This document shows positions 9,341 through 17,787 of a stretch of 64,000 nt of DNA, piece after piece. The notes beneath the pieces were generated by a model. That model saw only the letters and a list, made by a program, of their open reading frames with translations. It did no database searches and was not told the DNA's origin. Source of the stretch: Pseudomonadales bacterium (GTDB lineage: Bacteria; Pseudomonadota; Gammaproteobacteria; Pseudomonadales; Halieaceae); the NCBI GenBank assembly GCA_024234815.1, contig JACKNO010000001.1, positions 62,001 through 126,000 of the forward strand, written 5' to 3'. A program made the translations under genes and the position numbers. Each line of letters begins with the position of its first letter. The first letter of the stretch is position 1.

Positions 9341-10048
9341 TCAGTGAGGCCGGAAGTCCTGTTTCCTCTGGTTGAGATTGACCACGATGTCATCCATGGC
9401 CTGCTTTTCATACTCGCGTAAACCGCTGAGAATCATGCGTTTCTTGCCACGCCCCACGACTTCTCCAGCCTCCACAAGGTTGAACGCCAGATGTGCCTCG
9501 CCGCGCTTGCCGTTGATCACTACCTCGTTGTGATCGACTTCCAGCGTGGGTTTTGCAATATCCAGGGTATCCAGGTCTATGCTCATACTCTCGTACATGA
9601 CCACCGGCCGCTCCGGGTTGATCATGACATTCTCGCTCGCCAGCAATGGCACCAGGATGTGCGGGAAGGTGTGCCCGGAAAATTCCACATAGCTGCGGGT
9701 AAGCGCGTCGATAAGCGCGGCATCGCGGGTATTTGCGCCGCTTCGCCGGATCGTCAGGTACTGCTTTCCGGCGACGTCGTTGATGGATAGAACCTCGGCC
9801 GCCTCCGGCAGCTCCAGCTCGATCCCCTCGATCACCATGCCGGTGAACCCGAACTCCATGTGCCGGCTGAGTCCGTATTGCTTGAGGACAATGGCAAACA
9901 ACAGATCTCCCGGGATACAGAAGCGCCTGGCATCGACATCGTGAATCGGGTTGAAGTCATCCGCAACCTGCTTGGCAAAGTTGCTGCCTTGCTCGCGGGT
10001 GAAGCTGATCCTGCCGTCACGGGCAGTGTAATACTGGTCGATAAGCAT
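9341..10048 (-). CDS. DUF3581-like protein
   Basis: A 235-residue soluble protein beginning MLIDQYYTARDGRISFTREQ, with a FNPIHDVDARRFCIPGDLLFAIVL segment that resembles a hot-dog-fold dehydratase/thioesterase signature. I match it from memory to DUF3581, a gammaproteobacterial family of this length with no known function. The hot-dog resemblance would suggest acyl-CoA or acyl-ACP binding, but that is inference. It ends 114 bp from the convergent carbamoyltransferase gene. Confidence 0.6.
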   Translation of the reverse strand: MLIDQYYTARDGRISFTREQGSNFAKQVADDFNPIHDVDARRFCIPGDLLFAIVLKQYGLSRHMEFGFTGMVIEGIELELPEAAEVLSINDVAGKQYLTIRRSGANTRDAALIDALTRSYVEFSGHTFPHILVPLLASENVMINPERPVVMYESMSIDLDTLDIAKPTLEVDHNEVVINGKRGEAHLAFNLVEAGEVVGRGKKRMILSGLREYEKQAMDDIVVNLNQRKQDFRPH

Positions 10049-10157
10049 AATCGTGTCAGGCGGGGCGATGAGGTCGCGATGCTATCTATTCTAGCAGGAA
10101 CCGAATACTTATCCTATGAACCGCCGACGCACGGGGAGGCGGTCACTTGGCCGGCGA

Positions 10158-11438
10158 TCAGAGCCGATCCAGCAGCCGGTAGTACAGCATACCCAGCGCC
10201 ACCATCTGTGCGCTCAGTGACTGGCCGAAGGGAATACGCCAATGCCCGACGCGCTCGAAAAGATCCATTTTTTGCAGGGTCCCACCGATGGCGTCGGCCA
10301 CGATTTCACCGGCCGCATGGGTCATGTTTACCCCGTGACCGGAGTACCCCAGTGAGTAATACACGTTGTCTCGGAGGCGACCGATCACCGGCACCCGGTT
10401 CACCACAATACCGATATTGCCGCCCCATTCGTAGTCGATCCGCGTATTGCGTAACTGCGGGAATACCCGGTGCATGCGCGGCTCAATACTGCGCCGGATA
10501 CTGCTTGGCACCCGGCCGGAGTAGTTACAACGACCACCGAATAGCAGGCGCCGGTCAGCGGACATCCGAAAGTAATCGAGCACGTGGTTGGGGTCGCAGA
10601 ACGCCATATCCAGCGGGTTTATCTGCTGCGCCAGGTCCCGCTCCAGCGGCTCGGTGGCGATAATGAAACTGCCGGCTGGAAACACCTGCCCGGACAGGTG
10701 CCGGATTTCCAGCTGCTGGTAGGCATTCCCCGCAAGCACAACGCTGGCCGCCTTCACGCTGCCGGCGGAAGTCCTGACCAGGGGCCGGGAGCCGTGCTCA
10801 ATACCCAGTACTTCGCTCCCTTCAAACAGGCGCGCCCCCAGTCCCGCGGCCGCCCGGGCCTCCCCCAGGCAGAGATTCAGCGGGTGCAGGTGACCGCTGC
10901 GCCGGTTGATAAGGCCACCGATGTAGGCATCGCTGCCGAGCACCGAGCGCATCTCGTCACGCTGCACTACTCGCACATCATCACCAAAGCCGCGGCGCAG
11001 AAGCTCAGCGTGATAGGCCTCGAACGCGCGCATATGGCGGGGCTTCAGCGCGACATCCATGTAACCGTATTTGAAGTCGCAGTCGATGGCGTATTTCTCC
11101 ACCCTTTCCGCAATAATCGTGTTGCCACGCCAGCCGATATCCCAGATCAGGTCTCTTGCGCTTTCGCCGAGACGCTTTGCCATCAACGCCTCACCGCTGA
11201 AACCGCCGATCACCTGCCCACCGTTGCGTCCGGAAGCCCCCCAGCCTATCCGGTGCTGCTCCAAAACCACCACCGAATAGCCCCGCTCGGCGAGACTGAG
11301 CGCAGTGGCGACGCCGGTGAATCCGCCCCCGCAAATACAGACGTCGCATTCGATATCACCTTCCAGCGCGGGATAGCCCGGGTCGGGATTGCGAGTAGCT
11401 GCGTAGTAGGAATCGGGGTAGGGCTGCCTGCTTACCAC
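10158..11438 (-). CDS. FAD-dependent amine/amino acid oxidase (DAO/PuuB-like)
   Basis: The 426-residue protein has an N-terminal FAD site (CDVCICGGGFTGVATALSLAERG, about residues 31-53), then GWGASGRNGGQVIGG, typical of D-amino-acid-oxidase-fold enzymes such as gamma-glutamylputrescine oxidase, and a C-terminal LGYSGHGVNMTHAAG flavin contact. It oxidises a C-N bond; the substrate is unknown. The GTG start at 11438 has GGAG upstream and overlaps the TAA of the phosphopantetheinyl transferase gene by seven bases. It is thus the last gene of a five-gene minus-strand operon starting with a sulfotransferase at 14703. A link to lipid or headgroup oxidation is possible but unproven. Confidence 0.8.
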   Translation of the reverse strand: MVSRQPYPDSYYAATRNPDPGYPALEGDIECDVCICGGGFTGVATALSLAERGYSVVVLEQHRIGWGASGRNGGQVIGGFSGEALMAKRLGESARDLIWDIGWRGNTIIAERVEKYAIDCDFKYGYMDVALKPRHMRAFEAYHAELLRRGFGDDVRVVQRDEMRSVLGSDAYIGGLINRRSGHLHPLNLCLGEARAAAGLGARLFEGSEVLGIEHGSRPLVRTSAGSVKAASVVLAGNAYQQLEIRHLSGQVFPAGSFIIATEPLERDLAQQINPLDMAFCDPNHVLDYFRMSADRRLLFGGRCNYSGRVPSSIRRSIEPRMHRVFPQLRNTRIDYEWGGNIGIVVNRVPVIGRLRDNVYYSLGYSGHGVNMTHAAGEIVADAIGGTLQKMDLFERVGHWRIPFGQSLSAQMVALGMLYYRLLDRL

Positions 11439-12190
11439 AAAGATACTCCGGCAGTTTTTTCAGCGGGCCCGGAAACCGCAGACAGTGCGGGCGCATGTTC
11501 GACGGGGATACCGTTGGCGGGCAACTCGAACAGGCGCAGTCCGGCGGCGAAATCTCCGGGCGCAAGGCAACACAGGGCTATCCGGTAATCGTCCAGGGCG
11601 CGCAACAAGCCATACCAGGCGGGGGTGGGCAGCGCCGGCGCCAGGCAGGAGATAGCGCCCACGCCACCGCCGGCAGATGCGTCGTCCGGGTAGTGCAGGG
11701 CAAAGGAGATGTTCTCCAGTTCCTGGCCCAGCGATCCACCGAAGGCCTTTACGTGGGCCTCCTTGAGGGTCCAGTAATCGTAAAAACGACCGCTGCGCTG
11801 CGCCCCCCGGCAGGTCCGCAGCTGCGCCAGTTCGGTGGGGCAAAAGCAGCGCCGGGCAAGCCTGAGCACATCGCGGCGGGGGTCGCAGTATTCGAGGTCG
11901 ACGCCAACGGCTGCACCGCCGCTGACCGCGAGAAGTCGCCAGTCGCCGCCGTCGCTGAGGTTGAAACCCAGCGGCGCAGCTGGTGAACGCAGGCCTGGTT
12001 TACCGTGCGGGCCACGGCTTATGCGCAGCCCTGTCCGCTCTACCCGGACATAGCGGGACAGTATCCCGCGCAGGAAATCATCGGAACTGCCATGGGTATC
12101 GCTGCGGCACAGCCACAGGTGTAATTCCTGCGGCCGGGGTATTGCCAGCGTGTCACAAGCGCTGGATTTTCTTGCCGATGACGCGGTCAC
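11432..12190 (-). CDS. Sfp-type 4'-phosphopantetheinyl transferase
   Basis: The 252-residue protein carries the Sfp/AcpS superfamily motifs: a basic GPHGKPGL segment, VGVDLEY with the Mg2+-binding acidic pair, and WTLKEAHVKA. It moves the phosphopantetheine arm from CoA to a serine of a carrier protein. The acyl carrier protein at 33089 in this window is an obvious candidate partner. The only suitable start in frame is the GTG at 12190, which overlaps the end of the upstream oxygenase gene by 38 bases; translational coupling is likely. The gene sits inside a minus-strand operon with a sulfotransferase, a glycosyltransferase-like gene and an oxygenase. Confidence 0.85.
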   Translation of the reverse strand: MTASSARKSSACDTLAIPRPQELHLWLCRSDTHGSSDDFLRGILSRYVRVERTGLRISRGPHGKPGLRSPAAPLGFNLSDGGDWRLLAVSGGAAVGVDLEYCDPRRDVLRLARRCFCPTELAQLRTCRGAQRSGRFYDYWTLKEAHVKAFGGSLGQELENISFALHYPDDASAGGGVGAISCLAPALPTPAWYGLLRALDDYRIALCCLAPGDFAAGLRLFELPANGIPVEHAPALSAVSGPAEKTAGVSLW

Positions 12191-12869
12191 GCAGTTTCCA
12201 GTACAGGCTCACCGGGTTCACGACCACGATGAATATCCGGCGCATGTGACCCTCCGGGCAGTTGATTGCACGCACTGCGTGCCAGGCGTGGTCGGTGCGC
12301 AGCATCAGCGAACTGTAATTGCCAATGGATTCACACTCATAGGCCGCATCGAACTCATCGAAATCCGGCGCCGAGTCGTAGCTCAGGCGGCCGCCGTCAT
12401 CAAGCACCAGCGTGGAACCACCCCATGCCGGGTCCCATTCGTCTTTGGAATTGAAGTAGAAAAGATGGGAGCCGTGTTCGCGGCGCGCATCGCAATGGGG
12501 TGACACGTCGCAGCCCGAGGGCGTGTAATGCCAGTGAAAACGGAACTCGACTTTTTTTGCGCCGAGCAGGCGCGCGATTTCGTTGCGATAGGCGTCGGCG
12601 CGCATCTCATCGATGAACTCCTGCCAGGGCTGCGGCACCGGCATGCCGGGTTCATACTCGAGTGAGTATCGATCATGCGGCGCCTGGCCGGCCCGGCGCT
12701 CGTAGCCGAAATTGTGCTTGAACAGATCGAGCGGCGGCATGTTGGCCAGCAGTTCCTGAAAACCCTCCTCGGTCAACACGCCTTCGCTGTTGTAGTAAGG
12801 GTAGGGTTTGATCTTGAGGAATTCCGCGCGATCCAGAGATCGAAGTTTGCCGATGTCTATGTATTTCAT
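12153..12869 (-). CDS. 2-oxoglutarate/Fe(II) oxygenase, first copy
   Basis: This protein of 238 residues has a jelly-roll oxygenase signature: FHWHYTPSGCDVSPHCD, which gives the HxD iron ligands at H125 and D127, and a distal histidine/arginine region at about 194-215 (DHAWHAVRAINCPEGHMRR). It is clearly related to the protein at 45750-46511, which shares the HWHYTP/SPHCD segment and the INCPE-R-FIVV end. Substrates are unknown. The ATG overlaps the stop of the upstream glycosyltransferase-like gene by four bases (ATGA). The context suggests hydroxylation of a lipid or of its headgroup, but a small-molecule substrate cannot be excluded. Confidence 0.8.
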   Translation of the reverse strand: MKYIDIGKLRSLDRAEFLKIKPYPYYNSEGVLTEEGFQELLANMPPLDLFKHNFGYERRAGQAPHDRYSLEYEPGMPVPQPWQEFIDEMRADAYRNEIARLLGAKKVEFRFHWHYTPSGCDVSPHCDARREHGSHLFYFNSKDEWDPAWGGSTLVLDDGGRLSYDSAPDFDEFDAAYECESIGNYSSLMLRTDHAWHAVRAINCPEGHMRRIFIVVVNPVSLYWKLRDRVIGKKIQRL

Positions 12870-13777
12870 GCTGCCCTGCTCGCCAACGGCGGTGTGCGCG
12901 CCAGTACTTCAAAGGCATCGTGGCGCACGTGATTCTTGCGGATTTCATCCCGCACCAGTTCCTCTGTGACATGCCCGCAATCCAGACACTCCTGCAGCAG
13001 TCCAAAGAAAAACGCTTCCTGCTGCTTGTCCGGGTGTTCATGATAGCGGCCCAGCAGACCGTACTCGCCAAAGACATTGGCGCGCAGGCGATTAAGCGAC
13101 GCCAGCAGCGGCTTGTCCTTGAATTTATCAGCCGGGGTGAAGTCTACCGGCAGACCGGTCTTCCAGGGCTGGGTGCGGCGTTTGGTGTTGTGCAGCAGGC
13201 GTGTGTCGGCATCGAGGTGGTCAAAGTCGTTCCAGTAATCCTCGATGTAACCGATACTGGCCGGGTCTTCATAGGCCAGAACCATCCACTCCTTGTAGTC
13301 CTTCTCGGAGCGGAATAACTGGCCGAACTGTTCCTCCGCGTCCCAGTGCCGCAGCTTCGCGCAATCCATGAGCATCACACTCGTCGCCACCTGGTAGCCC
13401 TTTTCTGACTTGCCGGAGCGATGACGGCCCATTACCGCACAGCCACCCATATCTCGATCCAGCAGCTCAAATACATCGCCGACCGCAAACACATCGGGAT
13501 CGGTTACCACGGCCCGGCCCTGCCAGTTCATCAGCTTGGGCGGCAGGAACCGCAGCGGAGTGAACGACTGCAGGTCGTCCATATGCCATACCCTGGTCGT
13601 GCCCCCACGCAAAAAACTCTGCCCCTCCCGGGCCGCCAGGTAGGGGTAATCACGGGTGTGGATAAAGCGCACGTCGAACTGGTCGGCGTGGCGGGAATTG
13701 CGGCGGAATGAGTACTCGGCTACCAGTGCGCCCAGCCACTGGCGCTCATTGGTATGAATGAATACGCACTTGTCCAT
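12866..13777 (-). CDS. GT8-like DxD glycosyltransferase-type protein, paralogue 1
   Basis: This 303-residue protein belongs to a family with three members in the window (also at 19765 and 21886). All start with V-F-I-H/Q-T-N, share DLQSFTPxRFxPPxLM at about 68-83 and a DPD motif at exactly residues 93-95, and have a RxTQPWKTGLP segment near 205. The DPD after a hydrophobic strand is like the metal- and nucleotide-sugar-binding DxD of GT-A enzymes, GT8 in particular. I infer a glycosyltransferase; the exact family is not one I can name. The gene starts two bases after the stop of sulfotransferase 1 and overlaps the next oxygenase gene, so it is in one operon with them. Confidence 0.65.
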   Translation of the reverse strand: MDKCVFIHTNERQWLGALVAEYSFRRNSRHADQFDVRFIHTRDYPYLAAREGQSFLRGGTTRVWHMDDLQSFTPLRFLPPKLMNWQGRAVVTDPDVFAVGDVFELLDRDMGGCAVMGRHRSGKSEKGYQVATSVMLMDCAKLRHWDAEEQFGQLFRSEKDYKEWMVLAYEDPASIGYIEDYWNDFDHLDADTRLLHNTKRRTQPWKTGLPVDFTPADKFKDKPLLASLNRLRANVFGEYGLLGRYHEHPDKQQEAFFFGLLQECLDCGHVTEELVRDEIRKNHVRHDAFEVLARTPPLASRAA

Positions 13778-13779
13778 TT

Positions 13780-14703
13780 TCAGCCCCCTGAACTCTCGGC
13801 GGCGGTATACCCGAATACGGGCAGCAGGTGCGAATCTACCATCGCATTGAGCTCCGCCACTTGATCATCATCAAAGTAATCCCGGTAGCCACCGACCTTG
13901 GCCTTGCGCACCTTGAAGGTGTTGGGATCGTTGACGTCCTTGGCCTGCACCCGGCTGCCGCTGCGCCAGAAATAGTTTTCCTGCTCTTTCTTGCGAAGGT
14001 TTTCTACCGACGCAAATTCCGCGGTGTCTTTCAGGTATGCCTCGTTGGCTTCCATACCGAGGAACTCGACGATACGGCCCATCTGCTGCTCGGGGTTTTC
14101 CCGCAGGTCCTCGTAGCGCACGACCAGCAGGTTCTTGATCCTGGGGAGTTCCCGCGCCCAGTTGTTCATGAACTCAATGACGTGTGAAAGGCCCTGGTTT
14201 TCGTCCTTGACGAACTCGTAGACCGAAATGTCCGCCTCGTGCTCGGGATATTTGTTCATGGCCTTCTTTTCGGGGCGCATGCGGTACTTCCACTGGAAAA
14301 ACTGCGAAACCGCCACATCGATGGGATTGCGCACCAGCAGCACGGTTTTCTTGTCGTAGAAATCCTTTTTCGAGTCGGTATTACCGGTGTAGCCTCGAAG
14401 GTAATTGTCGTGGGTAAAGAAAATCTTCGGGATGTCCGGGTTGAGCTTGGTGTAGTTATCAAAGCCCATCAGGATATTATCGGGCAACTTGTAGACGAGC
14501 TGGTAATAACGGGAGATCATCACCCGCACCCAGGTACGACCGCTCTTGCCATAGGATGCAAAGATGTATTCGCAACGGTTATACTTCCAGAACTCTTCAC
14601 GACCCCGGCGCCAGCGCTCCAGCTCATGGGCCTGTGCTTGCGGAAGGATTATCGAAATCGCGCGAACCAGCCACTTGATCAGTCGCTTGATTATCATGTG
14701 CAT
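13780..14703 (-). CDS. PAPS-dependent sulfotransferase, paralogue 1
   Basis: A 307-residue protein with both PAPS-binding elements of the Sulfotransfer_1 fold: the 5'-phosphosulfate loop YGKSGRTWVRVM (residues 51-62) and the 3'-phosphate element LLVRNPIDVAVSQFF. The C-terminal end KVGGYRDYF is the GxxGxWKxxF-like segment that closes over the nucleotide. A hydrophobic/basic N-terminus (residues 1-20) suggests membrane association and so a lipid acceptor. It heads the minus-strand operon of glycosyltransferase-like, oxygenase, phosphopantetheinyl transferase and FAD oxidase genes. It is divergent from the O-antigen-ligase-like gene. Confidence 0.85.
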   Translation of the reverse strand: MHMIIKRLIKWLVRAISIILPQAQAHELERWRRGREEFWKYNRCEYIFASYGKSGRTWVRVMISRYYQLVYKLPDNILMGFDNYTKLNPDIPKIFFTHDNYLRGYTGNTDSKKDFYDKKTVLLVRNPIDVAVSQFFQWKYRMRPEKKAMNKYPEHEADISVYEFVKDENQGLSHVIEFMNNWARELPRIKNLLVVRYEDLRENPEQQMGRIVEFLGMEANEAYLKDTAEFASVENLRKKEQENYFWRSGSRVQAKDVNDPNTFKVRKAKVGGYRDYFDDDQVAELNAMVDSHLLPVFGYTAAESSGG

Positions 14704-14825
14704 GGCAGTTTCCCCTGGTCAGGGCAGATGAAGTGGCGAGAAGGGTATAGGATGATCGAGCCATTCTCAAGATTGTGTGGTATTTTTAACGGCATTCGCT
14801 CGACGCCCGCAACTAATTGAAATAT

Positions 14826-16001
14826 ATGGAATTCAAGGTAATTCAGCGGTTCCTGGTGGACCGGGGAATGGTGTACTTTTACGCCCTGTTCATCGCCGGC
14901 TATTTCCTGCTGCCGATGGCGTCGGGCCATCGCCGCCTTTACTACATACTGGTCCTGCCCGCGGTCCTGCTGCTGTGGCGCGAACTGGCGGATTTCTACC
15001 GCGACAACGTGCTCTCGGGCTTGCTGCTGCTGTACGTCGCCTACATGATGAGCACACTGCTGTGGACGGCGGATTTCGAGCCGGGCGCGGCCCTCGAATC
15101 GCTGGGACTCAGTCTCTGCGTCCTGAGTTTTTGCTATATAACCGGCTATTTGTGGGTCACCCAGGCCACCCGCATGGACCGCCTCGCCCATCGCGCCACG
15201 TGGCTGGCGACGGCTGCAGCCGTGGTATCCATCGTCGCGTGGTATGCTTCCAACCCGTTCCCCGTCTCCCGCCTTGAACCGCTGGGCGTGATGCACCACC
15301 AGAACAAGGCCGGCTCCGCCTATGGCGTATTCCTGGTGCTGTGCATGCACTACGTATTCACCGACAAGGGGCGCAACAACAGGCTGGTATACAGCGGACT
15401 CGCCCTCGCGCTTCTCAGTCTCGTCATCTTTACCCAGTCGCGCACCGCGATGGCGGCGGTCTGTGTGGGCCTGCTGATACTGGTGGGTTATCGCGGGCTG
15501 GCGGTAGCGGCCCTGGGCGTGGCGACAACCTGGGCCCTGATGGCGGCCAATCCCAGGGTCTGGTTGCACCGGGTGGGAGACTTCTCGTTCCGACCGGGAA
15601 TCTGGGAGCAGGTACTGGTGGACATGCAGGATTACTGGTGGTTTGGCCACGGTTATTTGCTGGACCCCCGGGTACACGCCTACGACAAGGTATTCTCACA
15701 CGCGCATAACAGCTATCTGGCGACCCTGCGCGATGGCGGCATGGTGGGACTGGTGCTATTGGCGGCTATACTCGGTGTGGCGCTGCACTGGGGCTGGCAA
15801 CTGTATCGCCAGCGCGGTGAGCGCATATACCTGGCGCTGCTGCTGTACGGCATGACGTCCGTAGCCATGGACTATGACCGCCTGCTGGTGCACCCCAAGG
15901 AAATCTGGCTATTCTTCTGGCTGCCCGTGGCGCTTATCATGGCGGCCTACCCGGCGCGTCACGAGCCGGCCACCGTTCGATACCCGGGACACGACCAATG
16001 A
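14826..16001 (+). CDS. O-antigen ligase/polymerase-like membrane protein
   Basis: A polytopic protein of about 391 residues with some ten to twelve hydrophobic segments. It has the Wzy_C/RfaL-type signature: FTQSRTAMAA, a large periplasmic loop with FSFRPGIWEQVL, and AHNSYLATLRDGGMVGLVLL, which includes the conserved histidine/asparagine pair. Enzymes of this group move glycans from a polyprenyl carrier to lipid A-core or another acceptor. I chose the ATG at 14826; a TTG nine bases upstream is possible. Its stop overlaps the ATG of the next gene, starting a plus-strand operon of six genes ending at 20709. The acceptor may be the lipid made by this locus (inference). Confidence 0.75.
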   Translation: MEFKVIQRFLVDRGMVYFYALFIAGYFLLPMASGHRRLYYILVLPAVLLLWRELADFYRDNVLSGLLLLYVAYMMSTLLWTADFEPGAALESLGLSLCVLSFCYITGYLWVTQATRMDRLAHRATWLATAAAVVSIVAWYASNPFPVSRLEPLGVMHHQNKAGSAYGVFLVLCMHYVFTDKGRNNRLVYSGLALALLSLVIFTQSRTAMAAVCVGLLILVGYRGLAVAALGVATTWALMAANPRVWLHRVGDFSFRPGIWEQVLVDMQDYWWFGHGYLLDPRVHAYDKVFSHAHNSYLATLRDGGMVGLVLLAAILGVALHWGWQLYRQRGERIYLALLLYGMTSVAMDYDRLLVHPKEIWLFFWLPVALIMAAYPARHEPATVRYPGHDQ

Positions 16002-16828
16002 AACAACTGCTCTGCCAACCCCTCCTGTTTTGCAGCCTGCTGTCGATGGCTGGCATCGCCGCCGGGGCGACCCCGCTGCCGGCCTGGCAGGTGCTCGAAT
16101 ACGAACAGCAGGCTTTCTTTGTCACCGCCAGATCGCGGGTGGAAATTGTCCCGGATGCAGCAAACGCCGAAAACTGGCGCCTGTCGGCCAATAGTTCAGT
16201 GGCCAGCAACTCAGAGGAGTTAATCCTCGACATGGTGGCCAGTAGCGGGCGCGCCGTGTATCGGTCGCGGTTCAGCAAGGGCAAGAATGAGCGCTACAAG
16301 ACCTTTGACTTCCAGCCCGAACACATTCTGCGAGTGCGGCGCGACCCGCCCCCCGGCAATGCCGGCTTGCCGCCCGCCCAGTGGCCCATAAGCAGCAGTC
16401 ACGATATCCCTTACCCGCCGCTCGCCGCCGGGGTGGTGGTGACCGATGCCTACGCCCTGCTGGCACTGGCCCAGCGTTTCCTGACCTCAGAAGAGCCGAC
16501 GGCGGAGGTCGTGGTCTACACGGAGTTCAACTTTTACCGGGTGGGCATGAGCCGCGGCGACGGCCCCGCGATCAAGGTTGACTACCAGGTCAGCGGCGCA
16601 CCCGCAGTCAGCGGCAGCCGCCAGACCCGCCTCGTGACACTGCAGGTCACCCCCGTGGGCGAACAACGGGAGAAGCCCGACTTCAGCCTGCTGGGCCTCG
16701 ACGCGGACGTCAGCGTGCTGTTTGACCGGGACAACGGCCTGCCGCTGCAACTGCGCGGCAAGGCGCCCCGCATAGGCAGTACCGAAATCAACCTCAAATC
16801 AGTGACAATGCGGGAACCCCCTGCGTGA
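15998..16828 (+). CDS. Exported protein, DUF3108-like
   Basis: The 276-residue protein starts with a signal peptide (MKQLLCQPLLFCSLLSMAGIAAGA) and continues as a beta-rich chain without membrane segments, so it is probably periplasmic. The pattern of alternating strands and the closing LPLQLRGKAPRIGSTEINLKSV resemble DUF3108 proteins, but the match is weak. It is coupled on both sides: four bases overlap with the ligase-like gene upstream and four with the lipid kinase gene downstream. It could be a lipid-binding or transport partner for the kinase product; no catalytic motif is visible. Confidence 0.6.
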   Translation: MKQLLCQPLLFCSLLSMAGIAAGATPLPAWQVLEYEQQAFFVTARSRVEIVPDAANAENWRLSANSSVASNSEELILDMVASSGRAVYRSRFSKGKNERYKTFDFQPEHILRVRRDPPPGNAGLPPAQWPISSSHDIPYPPLAAGVVVTDAYALLALAQRFLTSEEPTAEVVVYTEFNFYRVGMSRGDGPAIKVDYQVSGAPAVSGSRQTRLVTLQVTPVGEQREKPDFSLLGLDADVSVLFDRDNGLPLQLRGKAPRIGSTEINLKSVTMREPPA

Positions 16829-17787
16829 ACAATGCCACCCCCCCGGTAGGCCTGATCAGCAATCCGGGCAGCGGACATAACCGGGATCAGTTCGAGCGTA
16901 TTCGTGCCCGCATTGCCCGCTGTACCGCTATTCATCACCTGGTCACCAATACTCCGGCGGAGGTAAAGCCGGCCCTGGAGGAACTCGCCCGCCGCGGTGT
17001 GGGCCTGCTGGCGATCAACGGTGGCGACGGCACCGCCTCCAATATCCTGGGCGAGGTACTGGAGTCCGGCCTGTTCCACACCCTGCCCACTGTCGCGCTG
17101 CTGCCCGGCGGCACGGCCAACATGAATGCCGGTGATATCGGCATAAAAGGCTCCCTGTGGAAGGCGACGGACCGCTTCTGTCAATGGTGCGAAGGTGGAC
17201 GGGTCACCGAAGGCCGACTGGCCAGGCGCGCGCTGATGAGGGTAGCCACCGCCACCAGGCCGCCGCAGTACGGGATGTTTCTCGGTGGCGGAGCCATCAT
17301 CCAGGGCACTGAGTACGCCCATCGCGAGGTCCATTCCCGCGGCCTGCGCGACGACCTCAGCCTTGCGCTTACCACGCTGCGCACCGCCTGGGGCCTGTTT
17401 CGCAACGATCCGGATTTCAACCGCCATGTCAGTATCGAGTTCACCCTCGACGATGCCCCGGCCGTCACCCACGACACGCTGATCCTGGCCATCAGCACCC
17501 TGCATCGACTCGCGTTCGGCATGCGCCCTTTCTGGGGCACGGGCCCGGCTCCCATCCGCGTCACCGTGTTCCGCCAGGGTTGCAGCCGATTTGGCCGCAC
17601 CTTCATCTCCATCATTCGAGGGCGCCCAAACCGCAATGCGATTCCCGAATCCGGCTATTTCAGTCACAATGTCGCGGCCATCCGCCTGCAGCTGGACGGA
17701 ATGCTCAACCTGGACGGAGAAATTCTGGCGGTGAACGGATTGGTCGACATTCGAGCCAGCACACCCCTGGACTTCCTGATCCTGTGA
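16825..17787 (+). CDS. Diacylglycerol kinase-family lipid kinase (candidate ceramide kinase)
   Basis: The 320-residue protein has the DAGK catalytic domain motifs: NPGSGHN (13-19), the ATP-binding NGGDGT (about 66-71) and LPGGTANM (about 92-99). The family phosphorylates the hydroxyl of diacylglycerol, sphingosine or ceramide. In Caulobacter a kinase of this family phosphorylates ceramide on the way to ceramide phosphoglycerate (recalled from the literature). The ceramide genes 16 kb away in this window make the same role likely, though a diacylglycerol or undecaprenol substrate is possible. It begins with a GTG that overlaps the previous stop, and its own stop overlaps the GTG of the next gene. 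Confidence 0.8.
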   Translation: MNNATPPVGLISNPGSGHNRDQFERIRARIARCTAIHHLVTNTPAEVKPALEELARRGVGLLAINGGDGTASNILGEVLESGLFHTLPTVALLPGGTANMNAGDIGIKGSLWKATDRFCQWCEGGRVTEGRLARRALMRVATATRPPQYGMFLGGGAIIQGTEYAHREVHSRGLRDDLSLALTTLRTAWGLFRNDPDFNRHVSIEFTLDDAPAVTHDTLILAISTLHRLAFGMRPFWGTGPAPIRVTVFRQGCSRFGRTFISIIRGRPNRNAIPESGYFSHNVAAIRLQLDGMLNLDGEILAVNGLVDIRASTPLDFLIL

